From assembly GCA_902825965.1 (NCBI GenBank), contig CADEDA010000013.1, forward strand, positions 19,630-83,629: DNA of 64,000 nucleotides, in the 5' to 3' direction. Under the pieces are notes generated by a model. It searched no databases. It was not told where the DNA came from and saw nothing but the letters and a program-made list of their open reading frames with translations. Shown one piece after another: positions 46,902 to 55,808 of this stretch (position 1 is the stretch's first letter; each line of letters opens with the position of its first letter). Both the position numbers and the translations under genes were made by a program. The stretch is from an uncultured Gemmatimonadota bacterium. GTDB lineage: Bacteria; Gemmatimonadota; Gemmatimonadetes; Gemmatimonadales; Gemmatimonadaceae.

Positions 46902-47978
46902 TCAGCTCTTGTTGGGCCACTGCGGCCAGGTGCGCACGAGCCCGTGCACGGCCGCGATCCGACGCTCGGCCAGCTTGTCCGCCGCGTCGTAGGTGAACAC
47001 GCCCTCCTCCTTGGCGATCGCGTACACGCCGAGGATCGTGTCGAAGATCTCGTCGGCCTTGCGGAACGAACGCTCGCGCGTCCAGCCGGCGAGCTCGCCG
47101 TACACGTTGATCACGCCGCCGGCGTTGGCCACGAAATCCGGCGCGTAGCTGATGCCGCGCTTCTCGAGCGCCTCGCCGTGCTTCTGCGGCTCCAGCAGCT
47201 GGTTGTTGGCGCCGCCGCAGACGATCTCCACCTTGAGCTTGGGGATGGTGTCGTCGTTGATGATCGCGCCGAGGGCGCAGGGCGCGAAGATGTCGGCCTT
47301 GGCGGAGTAGATCTCGTCGCCGGTCACGGCCGTGGCGCCGAACTCGTTCACCGCGTGCTGCACGCGCTCGGGGCGGATGTCGGTGACGATGAGCTTCGCA
47401 CCGGCCGCATGCAGTTCCTTGCACAGGTAGGTGCCCACGTTGCCCAGCCCCTGCACCGTGACGGTCTTGCCCGACAGCGAGGGCGAGCCCCAGCGATGCT
47501 TGGCCGAGGCCTCGATGGCGCGGAACACGCCGTGCGCCGTGACCGGCGACGGGTCCCCGGACTTGTTCGCGAGCCCGGCGACGTAGTCGGTCTCCATGTG
47601 CACGAAGTCCATGTCGGCCGTGCTGGTGCCGACGTCCTCGGCCGTCACGTAGCGGCCGCCGAGCGACTCGACGAAGCGCCCGTGCGCCCGGAAGATCATC
47701 TCGCGGTTGGTGGTGCGGTTGTCGCCGATGATGACCGACTTGCCCCCGCCGAGGTTCAGGCCGGCGACGGCGTTCTTGTAGGTCATGCCGCGCGCGAGCC
47801 GCAGCGCGTCGGTGATGGCCTCCTCGTCGGACCCATAGCTCCAGAAGCGCGTGCCGCCGAGCGCCGGCCCGAGGGTGGTATCGTGGATCGCGATGATGCC
47901 ACGGTACCCCGCGCCCTCATCGGAGCAGAGGACGATCTGTTCGTGGCCGAGTTTGGCGATCGTGTCGAATAACTTCAT
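46902..47978 (-). CDS. Leucine dehydrogenase (Glu/Leu/Phe/Val dehydrogenase family)
   Basis: 358-aa NAD-dependent amino-acid dehydrogenase. The N-terminal domain has GGTRFWSYGSDEEAITDALR, LARGMTYKNAVAGLNLGGGK (catalytic Lys) and YVTAEDVGTSTADMDFVH. The Rossmann domain has VTVQGLGNVGTYLCKELHAA and ends FVANAGGVINVYGE. Length and motifs fit leucine rather than glutamate dehydrogenase. It deaminates branched-chain amino acids, feeding the neighbouring acyl-CoA dehydrogenase (inference). The leader just before ATG 47978 is made of CCTCACA heptamers and shows no Shine-Dalgarno. Confidence 0.92.
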   Translation of the reverse strand: MKLFDTIAKLGHEQIVLCSDEGAGYRGIIAIHDTTLGPALGGTRFWSYGSDEEAITDALRLARGMTYKNAVAGLNLGGGKSVIIGDNRTTNREMIFRAHGRFVESLGGRYVTAEDVGTSTADMDFVHMETDYVAGLANKSGDPSPVTAHGVFRAIEASAKHRWGSPSLSGKTVTVQGLGNVGTYLCKELHAAGAKLIVTDIRPERVQHAVNEFGATAVTGDEIYSAKADIFAPCALGAIINDDTIPKLKVEIVCGGANNQLLEPQKHGEALEKRGISYAPDFVANAGGVINVYGELAGWTRERSFRKADEIFDTILGVYAIAKEEGVFTYDAADKLAERRIAAVHGLVRTWPQWPNKS

Positions 47979-47980
47979 TT

Positions 47981-48112
47981 TAGGGTGTGAGGTGTGAGGT
48001 GTAAGGTGTGAGGTAACGGCGATGCGCGGGGGGATGCGGGGGATGCGGGGGGATGCGGGAAGGCGCGCCCGAACGGGCGCGCCCCTCACCCCTCACACCT
48101 CCCACCTGGATA
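47981..48112. repeat. Opposed heptamer arrays with central hairpin between acyl-CoA and leucine dehydrogenase genes
   Basis: In mRNA (minus) sense: after the acyl-CoA dehydrogenase stop come GGTGGGA-GGTGTGA-GGGGTGA. A perfect 9-bp hairpin (48062-48083, GGCGCGCCC/GGGCGCGCC) follows, then CCGCATCCCC-type decamers (48021-48059). The inverse array CCTCACA-CCTTACA-CCTCACA-CCTCACA ends 3-4 nt before the leucine dehydrogenase ATG. The whole 135-nt gap is repeat or hairpin. Confidence 0.85.
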
Positions 48113-48113
48113 C

Positions 48114-49273
48114 TCACATCCCCGCCGACACCGCGCGCCCGATCACGATGCGTTGCACTTCAGACGTCCCTTCGTAGATCTCCGTGACCTTGGCGTCGCG
48201 GAAGTACTTCTCCACCGGATACTCCTTCACGTAGCCGTATCCGCCGAACACCTGCACCGCCTGCGTGGTCACCCACATCGCGGTCTCGCTGGCGAAGAGC
48301 TTGGCCATCGAGCAGGCGGCACCGAGCGCGGCGCCGCGGTCCTTGGTGGCCGCCACGCCATGCAGCAAGGCACGTGCCGCGGCGATGCGCGTGGCCATGT
48401 CCGCGAGCTTGAACTGGATGCCCTGGAACTCCGCGATGGGGGTGCCGAACTGCTGGCGCTCGTTCGCGTAGTCCACCGCCGCATCCAGCGCGGCCTGGGC
48501 GATGCCGATCGCCTGCGCCGCGATGCCCAGGCGGCCGTGCTCCAGCGAGTTCATCGCGTAGATGAACCCCTGCCCCTCCTCGCCGAGCAACCGGTCGCCG
48601 GGGACCCGCATCCGGTCGAACACCAGTTGCACGGTGGGCGAGGCCCGGAGGCCCATCTTGTCTTCCTTCTTGGAGACCCGGAAACCCGGCAGGTCCGGCG
48701 TGAGGATGAAGGCCGAGATGCCCTTGGACTTGCGGCGCGCCTCGGGCGTATCGGTGCGCACCATCGCGATGATCACACCGGCGTGGGTGCCGCTGGTGAC
48801 CCAGGCCTTGGTGCCCTCGAGGATCCAATCGTCCCCGTCGCGCGTCGCCTGGGCGCGGATCGCGGAGGCATCGGAGCCGGCGTCGGGCTCGGAGAGCGCG
48901 AAGGCGCCGAGCAGCTCGCCGCGGGCCATCGGCTTGAGGAAGCGCTGCTTCTGCGCCTCGCTGCCGAAGGTCTTGAGCATCTGCGTCGGCAGCGAGTTGT
49001 GCACGGACATCATCACGGCCACCGAGGCGTCGGCCTTGGCGATCTCCTCGAGCGCGAACAGGTAGCTCTGCGCATCGAGGCCGAGGCCGTCGTACTCGGT
49101 GGGCAACAACATCCCGAGGAAGCCCAGGTCCCCGAGCTTCTTGATCAGCGTGGGTTCGAAGTGGCTGTCGCGGTCCCACTGCGCCGCGAACGGCCGGACG
49201 TGTTCATCGGCGAACGCACGCGCCGTGTCGCGGATCGCGACCTGGTCTTCGGTGAGCGGGAGGAGCTGCGTCA

Positions 49274-49274
<1 letters not shown>
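48114..49274 (-). CDS. Short-chain/branched-chain acyl-CoA dehydrogenase
   Basis: 386-aa FAD flavoenzyme making trans-2-enoyl-CoA. Features: LTEDQVAIRDTARAFADEHV, FALSEPDAGSDASAIRAQAT, AWVTSGTHAGVIIAMVRTD, RQQFGTPIAEFQGIQFKLAD, QVFGGYGYVKEYPVEKYFRD and the catalytic Glu in IYEGTSEVQRIVIGR. Its ATG shares one base with the stop of the 3-hydroxybutyryl-CoA dehydrogenase (TGATG), so coupled. It works with that enzyme and thiolase in butyrate-level beta-oxidation or branched-chain catabolism. Confidence 0.94.
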
Positions 49275-50125
<851 letters not shown>

Positions 50126-50168
50126 GGTCGGAGGTTCGAGGCGCGCCGAGGCGCGCGGGCGAGATGGT

Positions 50169-51026
50169 TCAGGACTCGGAGACCCGGGGACCGGGCATCC
50201 AGCGGAGACAGAGAAAGGTAACCACCGCCAGCACGGTCGCCGCAGCCACTCCACCGTCCAGTCCCCACGTCCCGCCGGTCCACCACGGCGCGCCATCGCT
50301 CACCCAGCGGGCCCCGCCCGAGAGCAGCGTCTGCCCCCGCGCCGCGCTGCGGAACACGAAGACCGACAGACAGACCATCGCCACGTGGGCGAGCCAGCTG
50401 CCGGCCAGGCTGCGCAGCCGGAGCCGCAGTGTCGCGAGCAGCGCGCCCACGGCGATCGCGCCGAGGAGCGTCGCGGGCAGGGCGCGCGGGTCGAACGCGT
50501 GGTACACGCCGGCCACGAGCGACGAGAGGCCGATGGCCCAGGCCGCGCCCCAGCGCTGCTCCAGCAGGCCGAGCAGGTATCCGCGGAACGCCAGCGCCTC
50601 GACCAGCGTCTGTGCGAGCAGGAGCATCGCGACCTCGCCGTGCGCCGGACCGCCCACACCCGGGGCGGCCGCGAGGTGCGCGTCTCCCGACAGCAGCAGG
50701 AGCCCCCCGGTGAGCGCGATGGCCGCCGCGCCGACGGCCGCGGCCATGAGCAGCCGCACCGGGTGCCAGCCCGACGCGCCCAGTCCCACGGCGCGCCAAC
50801 TCGACCGCTCCATCGCCACCACCACGGCGAGATGCCCCACCCCGAGGCTCATCGCGATGAGCACCAGCATGAGGATCCGCCCGGGGGCACCGGCCGGCAG
50901 GCCGAGCGGCAGTACGGGCTTGAGGAGCACGCCGAGCACGAACATCGTCGCGGCGGCCGCGACCACGAGCACTGCCAGCCGCCCGACGACGCTGAGCGTG
51001 GCCTCGACCCGCTCGGTGAAGTCCAC
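50169..51026 (-). CDS. CPBP-family intramembrane protease-like protein
   Basis: 285 aa with about eight membrane segments. It carries CPBP/Abi motifs: [20 protein letters not shown] (normally EExxxR; here the second Glu is Ala), [14 protein letters not shown] with the motif-2 His, and GSWLAHVAM with the motif-3 His. The substitution may mean altered or lost protease activity. GTG 51026, 18 nt after the thiolase stop, is the first sensible start. A role in membrane stress or protein prenylation-like processing cannot be told. Confidence 0.8.
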   Translation of the reverse strand: MDFTERVEATLSVVGRLAVLVVAAAATMFVLGVLLKPVLPLGLPAGAPGRILMLVLIAMSLGVGHLAVVVAMERSSWRAVGLGASGWHPVRLLMAAAVGAAAIALTGGLLLLSGDAHLAAAPGVGGPAHGEVAMLLLAQTLVEALAFRGYLLGLLEQRWGAAWAIGLSSLVAGVYHAFDPRALPATLLGAIAVGALLATLRLRLRSLAGSWLAHVAMVCLSVFVFRSAARGQTLLSGGARWVSDGAPWWTGGTWGLDGGVAAATVLAVVTFLCLRWMPGPRVSES

Positions 51027-51046
51027 GGGTCGAGCCGCGCGCGTCG

Positions 51047-52258
51047 TTACACGCGCTCGACGCTCAGCGCGACGGCGTTGCCACCGCCGAGGCAGAGCGT
51101 CGCGAGGCCCGTGCGCTTGCCATGCTGCTCGAGCGCGTGCAGCAGCGTGACGAGCACGCGGGCGCCGCTCGCGCCGATCGGATGCCCGAGGGCGATCGCG
51201 CCGCCGTTCACGTTCACGCGCGCGAAGTCCCAGCCCAGCCCGTCGCCGTCGGCGAGGGCCTGCGAGGCGAAGGCCTCGTTGGCCTCGATCAGGTCGTAGT
51301 CGCCGATCCGCGCGCCGGTCTTCTTCATGAGGTTCTGCACCGCCACGATGGGCGCGAAGAAGAGGTCCTGCGGATCGCCGCCACCCGACGCATAGCCGGT
51401 GATGCGCGCGAGGATGGGCAGACCGTGCGCCTTGGCATAGGCCTCGGAGGCCACCACCAGCGCCGCGCCACCGTCGTTGAGGCCCGGCGCGTTGCCGGCC
51501 GTCACGGTGAGCTCCTCGGGCCGCATGTCCTTGGGTGCGTCCTTCGGGAAGGCTGGCTTGAGCTTGCCGAGCGCGTCGAGCGAGGTGTCGGCGCGCGGCG
51601 ACTCGTCCGTGTCGACGACCGTCGGGCCCTTCTTGCCGGGGATCTCGATGGGGACGATCTCCTGCTTGAACCGTCCGGCCGCGATCGCCGCCACCGCCTT
51701 CTGGTGCGAGGCGAGCGCGAACTCGTCCTGCCGCAGCCGCGAGATCCCCGCCTTCTTCGCCGTGTACTCGGCGTGGCCACCCATGTGGCGGTCGTAGAAG
51801 GCGCACCAGAGCCCGTCCTTGATGAGCCCGTCTTCCATCGTCTGTGCGCCGAACTTCACGCCGTTGCGCATGCCGCGCACGTAGTGCGGGCTGTTGGACA
51901 TCGACTCCTGGCCACCGGCCACGAGCAGCTGTTCATCGCCGGCGCGGATGGCCTGCGCCGCGAGCATCACCGCCTGCAGGCCCGAGCCGCAGACCTTGTT
52001 GACGGTGTACGCGGGGACGGCGCCCGGCACACCGGCCTTCATGGCCGCCTGGCGCGCCGGGGCCTGCCCCACCCCGCCCTGCAGCACGTTGCCCATGATC
52101 ACCTCACCCACCTGCGCGGGATCCACCTTGCCGCGCGCGAGGGCGGCGCGGATGGCGGCGGCGCCGAGCTCCGGCGCGGAGAGCGAGGCGAGGCCGCCGA
52201 GGAAGCGGCCGATCGGCGTGCGGGCGGCGGAGACGATGACTGGCGTGCGGTCCGACAT
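51047..52258 (-). CDS. Acetyl-CoA C-acetyltransferase (thiolase)
   Basis: 403 aa; condenses two acetyl-CoA or cleaves acetoacetyl-CoA. Catalytic Cys in [17 protein letters not shown], His in [19 protein letters not shown] and second Cys in [12 protein letters not shown]-terminus [20 protein letters not shown] is typical. Upstream of the 3-hydroxybutyryl-CoA and acyl-CoA dehydrogenase genes on the same strand, consistent with a butyryl-CoA/PHB-level pathway. Confidence 0.95.
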   Translation of the reverse strand: MSDRTPVIVSAARTPIGRFLGGLASLSAPELGAAAIRAALARGKVDPAQVGEVIMGNVLQGGVGQAPARQAAMKAGVPGAVPAYTVNKVCGSGLQAVMLAAQAIRAGDEQLLVAGGQESMSNSPHYVRGMRNGVKFGAQTMEDGLIKDGLWCAFYDRHMGGHAEYTAKKAGISRLRQDEFALASHQKAVAAIAAGRFKQEIVPIEIPGKKGPTVVDTDESPRADTSLDALGKLKPAFPKDAPKDMRPEELTVTAGNAPGLNDGGAALVVASEAYAKAHGLPILARITGYASGGGDPQDLFFAPIVAVQNLMKKTGARIGDYDLIEANEAFASQALADGDGLGWDFARVNVNGGAIALGHPIGASGARVLVTLLHALEQHGKRTGLATLCLGGGNAVALSVERV

Positions 52259-52300
52259 ATGGATGCGTGATCTCAGTGGTTGGGAACGCCCGGTGCAGGC

Positions 52301-52340
52301 GCTACTGCGTGCTGCTGCGTATTACTGCGTGCTACTGCGA
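52301..52340. repeat. 10-nt tandem array at a stop codon
   Basis: Four decamers of GCTACTGCGT type (GCTACTGCGT, GCTGCTGCGT, ATTACTGCGT, GCTACTGCGA). The minus-strand hypothetical gene's TAG (52332-52334) lies inside the array, so the array starts at the stop and fills the gap. Confidence 0.85.
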
Positions 52341-52865
52341 ACGACGGGTGGAGTTGAATGCGATGGTGGCGCCGATCGCCGGGAGGAACGCGATCACGTT
52401 GGCGGTGGCCCAGCGCATCTTGGTGCTCATGCCCTGCTTGGGGCGCCCTTCCGGACCCAGGACCAGTCGCGCGACCCCGAGCCCCGCGACGAATCCGATG
52501 CCGCTGCCCAGGTAGGTGGTCGCGAAATCGCCCGTCTGGTCACCCATGGAGCCGATCGCGTGCACCACCCCGGCCGTCGCGAGTCCGCCCCCGAGCACAC
52601 CCCCGGCGAAGCCGATCCGCCGCTGCGTGTCCTCGCTCTCCACGCCGACCACGTTGCCGATCCCCTTGGCCGCGTAGCGCCCGATGACGAATCCGCCGAT
52701 GCCCGCATACGCTCCCGCGAGGGTCTCCCCCGCCACGCGGGCGGGCTCCAGGCGGGGCTTGAGCTCCTGCGCCTGCCCGGCCGCAGGAGCGAGCATGACC
52801 GTCAGCAGCCCCACCACCCCGAGCGTCAGCCCCGCGCCGCGCCGCGCCGCATGTCGCGCGGTCAC
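52332..52865 (-). CDS. Hypothetical exported protein with glycine-zipper-like segments
   Basis: 177 aa. A signal peptide (LTLGVVGLLTVMLAPAAGQAQ) is followed by Gly/Ala-rich hydrophobic stretches (AYAGIGGFVIGRYAAKGIGN, AGGVLGGGLATAGVVHAI, YLGSGIGFVAGLGVARLVL) resembling glycine zippers of membrane-associated proteins. Function unknown. GTG 52865 overlaps the thrS stop by 4 nt (GTGA), so translated with thrS. A decamer array begins at its stop. Confidence 0.7.
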   Translation of the reverse strand: MTARHAARRGAGLTLGVVGLLTVMLAPAAGQAQELKPRLEPARVAGETLAGAYAGIGGFVIGRYAAKGIGNVVGVESEDTQRRIGFAGGVLGGGLATAGVVHAIGSMGDQTGDFATTYLGSGIGFVAGLGVARLVLGPEGRPKQGMSTKMRWATANVIAFLPAIGATIAFNSTRRSQ

Positions 52866-54847
52866 GACTCCGCTCCGGCCGAGGAGGGCGTGAGTGCCCG
52901 CGTGCGCGTCTCGTCCAGCACCCGCGCGAGGAAGGCGTCCACCGAGACGATCTCCTGCTTCTTGCCCGCCCCGCGGACCCGCACGGCCACCTGGCCCGAC
53001 TCGGCCTCGCGTTTCCCCAGCACGGCCATGTACGGCACTTTCATGATCTCCCCGTCGCGGATCCGGTAGTTGAGCGTGTCGCTGCGATCATCGCAGACCG
53101 CACGCAGTCCGGCCGCCCGGAACTTCGCCGTGACTTCCTTCGCGTACCCCGCGACATCGTCGGAGATCGGCAGGATGCGGACCTGCTCCGGCGCGAGCCA
53201 CACCGGGAACGCCCCGGCGAAGTGCTCGATGAGGATCGCCAGGAACCGCTCGAACGAGCCGCTCACGGCACGGTGGATGACCACCGGACGGTGCGCGGCG
53301 TTGTCCTCGCCCGTGTACTCGAGATCGAAGCGCTCGGGCGCGTTGTAGTCGAGCTGGATGGTGCCCAGCTGCCAGGCGCGGCCGATCGAATCCAGCACGT
53401 CGAAGTCGATCTTGGGGCCGTAGAACGCGCCGTCGCCCTCCTTCATCTCGTACGGACGTCCCGTGCTCTCGAGCGCCGCGCGCAGGGCCGCCTCGGCACG
53501 GTCCCAGAGCGCGTCCGAGCCGATCCGCTGCTCGGGGCGCGTGGCGAACTTGAGCCGCGCCGTCAGCCCGAACGTGTCGTAGTACGAGAGGATGAAGTCC
53601 ATGAGGAACTTCACCTCGCTGGCGATCTGGTCCTCGCGCAGGTACACGTGGCAGTCGTCCTGCGAGAACTGCCGCACGCGCGTGAGGCCCGAGAGCGCGC
53701 CCGAGATCTCGTTGCGGTGCAGCACGTCGAACGTGACGAACCGCTTGGGCAGCTCGCGGTACGAGTGCTTGTCGGCGTGGAAGAACAGGTGGTGCGAGGG
53801 ACAGTTCATCGGCTTGAGCGACATGCTCAGCGAGTCCTCGGGCGAGGAGCCCGACTCGGCCTCTTCCTTGTCCCACACCAGGAACATGTTCTCCTTGTAC
53901 TTGCCCCAGTGCCCCGACTGCTCCCAGAGCTTCTTGGTGTACAGCAGCGGCGTCTTGATCTCGAGGAAGTCCTCACGCTGCCGCTCGCGGATGAAGGCCT
54001 CGAGCGTGTTCCAGAGCGCCGTGCCCTTGGGGGTCCAGAACGCCGCGCCCGGCGCATGCGGGAAGAACTGGAAGAGGTCGAGCTGTTTGCCGAGCACGCG
54101 GTGGTCGCGCTTCTTGGCCTCCTCCATCTGGTGGAGGCGCGCGTCGAGCTCCTCCTTCTTGAAGAAGGCCGTCGCGTAGATGCGCTGCAGCATCTGCCGC
54201 TTCTCGTCGCCGCGCCAATAGGCCCCGGCCGCGGAGAGCAGCTTGAAGTGCTTGAGGTACGAGGTGTCGGGGACGTGCGGGCCGCGGCAGAGGTCGGTGA
54301 AGGGCCCGTCCGTGTAGGTCGAGATGATCTCGTCAGAGCCCTCGAAGTCCGCGAGGCGCTCCAGCTTGAGCGGGTCATCGGCGAACACCTGCTTGGCCTC
54401 CGCCTGGCTCACCTCGGCACGGACGAACGGATACTTCTCGGCCACGACCTTCCGCATCTCCGCTTCGATCGCCTCGAGGTCCTCGGGCGTGAAGGGCTTG
54501 GCGACCTGGAAGTCATAGTAGAAGCCGTCGTCGATGGCGGGGCCGAACCCGATCGCCGCCTCCGGGCGCAGCCGGCGCACCGCGGTCGCGAGGATGTGCG
54601 CCCCCGAGTGCCGCAGCACCGCCAAGGCGCGCGGATCCTTGTCGGTGAGCACCTGGAAGGCCCCGCCCTTCCGCAGCGGCGTCATGAGATCCTGGATCTC
54701 GCCGTCCACGGCCACCGCGATCGCGGCCAGCAGCAGCCGGGGACCGATGGACCCCACGACCTCGCGGGGCAGCGTACCCACCGGGACCTCGCGCGTCGCA
54801 CCGTCCGGCAGGGTGAGCAGGAGCATGGCCGGCGCGGCCGCGCTCAT
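52862..54847 (-). CDS. thrS: Threonine-tRNA ligase
   Basis: 661 aa, the normal length. An N-terminal TGS domain (LLTLPDGATREVPVGTL) is followed by the editing domain with HSGAHILATAVRRL and CRGPHV, and the class II core with motif 2 region HRNEISGALSGLTRVRQFSQ, DDCHVYLRE, FYGPKIDFDV and WQLGTIQLDY. The anticodon-binding domain ends the protein. Charges tRNA-Thr and clears Ser-tRNA. ATG 54847 overlaps the upstream small membrane gene by 4 nt. Confidence 0.97.
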   Translation of the reverse strand: MSAAAPAMLLLTLPDGATREVPVGTLPREVVGSIGPRLLLAAIAVAVDGEIQDLMTPLRKGGAFQVLTDKDPRALAVLRHSGAHILATAVRRLRPEAAIGFGPAIDDGFYYDFQVAKPFTPEDLEAIEAEMRKVVAEKYPFVRAEVSQAEAKQVFADDPLKLERLADFEGSDEIISTYTDGPFTDLCRGPHVPDTSYLKHFKLLSAAGAYWRGDEKRQMLQRIYATAFFKKEELDARLHQMEEAKKRDHRVLGKQLDLFQFFPHAPGAAFWTPKGTALWNTLEAFIRERQREDFLEIKTPLLYTKKLWEQSGHWGKYKENMFLVWDKEEAESGSSPEDSLSMSLKPMNCPSHHLFFHADKHSYRELPKRFVTFDVLHRNEISGALSGLTRVRQFSQDDCHVYLREDQIASEVKFLMDFILSYYDTFGLTARLKFATRPEQRIGSDALWDRAEAALRAALESTGRPYEMKEGDGAFYGPKIDFDVLDSIGRAWQLGTIQLDYNAPERFDLEYTGEDNAAHRPVVIHRAVSGSFERFLAILIEHFAGAFPVWLAPEQVRILPISDDVAGYAKEVTAKFRAAGLRAVCDDRSDTLNYRIRDGEIMKVPYMAVLGKREAESGQVAVRVRGAGKKQEIVSVDAFLARVLDETRTRALTPSSAGAES

Positions 54848-55005
54848 CGGCCCAGCTCCGTCAACACCACCGGGACCTCGCTGAACCGCCACCACGCGAG
54901 CCCCACTCCCACCAGCGCGAGCACCATGAACAACCCCCAGCCGACAAGCAGCCGACGGCGGACCGGAGCGTCAGGGGTGGGCGGAAAGGCGGAACGCGGA
55001 GGCAT
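54844..55005 (-). CDS. Small single-TM membrane protein upstream of thrS
   Basis: 53 aa: MPPRSAFPP start, basic stretch (VRRRLL), then one TM (VGWGLFMVLALVGVGLAWW) and a short tail ending VLTELGR. No family recognised. Stop and thrS start overlap as ATGA, which argues that it is translated. Confidence 0.6.
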   Translation of the reverse strand: MPPRSAFPPTPDAPVRRRLLVGWGLFMVLALVGVGLAWWRFSEVPVVLTELGR

Positions 55006-55154
55006 GCGAGGTCGAGGGCGTGGGCGAATGTCCGAGGCGTCGCGGGGTCTCAGGTGTACCTGGCGGACCAACGGCTTGCCGCGATGCGTGCGAGGGAACA
55101 GCCTTCAAGGTAGCCGGGGTCCGATAGCCCCGCCAACCTCGCACCCGCGGACAC

Positions 55155-55760
55155 ATGCGCACCATCCGACTCGACGACGACCGGCACGACAACACCCTGC
55201 TCTGGCTCGGCGCCGGCGCGGCGGTAGGCCTCGTGGTCGGCGTGCTCGCGGCCGAACGGCTGAGCGGCAAGCGCCTGACGCTCGAGGCGCTGGTGAGCGG
55301 CGGGCAGCGGATCGCGAAGCGGGCGATCCGGCAGTGGGGGCCACTGATGGAGTCGGTGGGGTCGTTGCGCGAGCTCTGGGAGGGTGTGGGACGGCCTGAA
55401 GCCGCGGAGTTCGCGTGGAGCGAGGACGACGAGGGGGAGGAGGAGGAGGACGATTCGTGGGAGGGTGAGGAGGATGAGGAGGAGGGAGACGAGGGTGCGG
55501 AGGACGACCTCGCGGCCGACACCCTCGCCGACGACGGCCTCGCCGACGACACCCTCGCGATCGACGCCCGGGTCCTCGAGGCCTTCATGAACGACCCCAT
55601 CCTCTCGCGACGGGCTCTGGAGATCGAGGAGGCCGACGACGGCCGCATCCTGCTGCACGGAACGGTGCGGAGCGCGCGCGAAGTGAAGTACGCTGTGACA
55701 CTCGCGCGCGGGGTGCCGGGGGTGCGGCGCGTGGGGCAGCGGCTGGGGATCGGCGTCTAG
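55155..55760 (+). CDS. TM protein with acidic linker and C-terminal BON domain
   Basis: 201 aa. One N-terminal TM (TLLWLGAGAAVGLVVGVLAA) and a basic helix precede a strongly acidic linker (about residues 88-135, Glu/Asp runs with a short tandem DTLADDGLADDTLA). A BON-like domain ends it (DPILSRRALEIEEADDG, LLHGTVRSAREVKYAVTLAR, VPGVRRVGQRLGI). BON domains bind membranes or phospholipid. Likely inner-membrane-anchored. A TGGTGGA array follows the stop. Confidence 0.75.
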   Translation: MRTIRLDDDRHDNTLLWLGAGAAVGLVVGVLAAERLSGKRLTLEALVSGGQRIAKRAIRQWGPLMESVGSLRELWEGVGRPEAAEFAWSEDDEGEEEEDDSWEGEEDEEEGDEGAEDDLAADTLADDGLADDTLAIDARVLEAFMNDPILSRRALEIEEADDGRILLHGTVRSAREVKYAVTLARGVPGVRRVGQRLGIGV

Positions 55761-55763
55761 ATC

Positions 55764-55789
55764 GATGGTGGATGGTGGAGGGTGGTTGG
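55764..55789. repeat. TGGTGGA heptamers between BON gene and valS
   Basis: A short run of three to four heptamers (TGGTGGA, TGGTGGA, GGGTGGT, TGG...) starts 4-5 nt after the BON-gene stop and ends shortly before valS. Same family as 62967 onward. Confidence 0.75.
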
Positions 55790-55808
55790 CAGTCGCTAGC
55801 TTCCCTGC

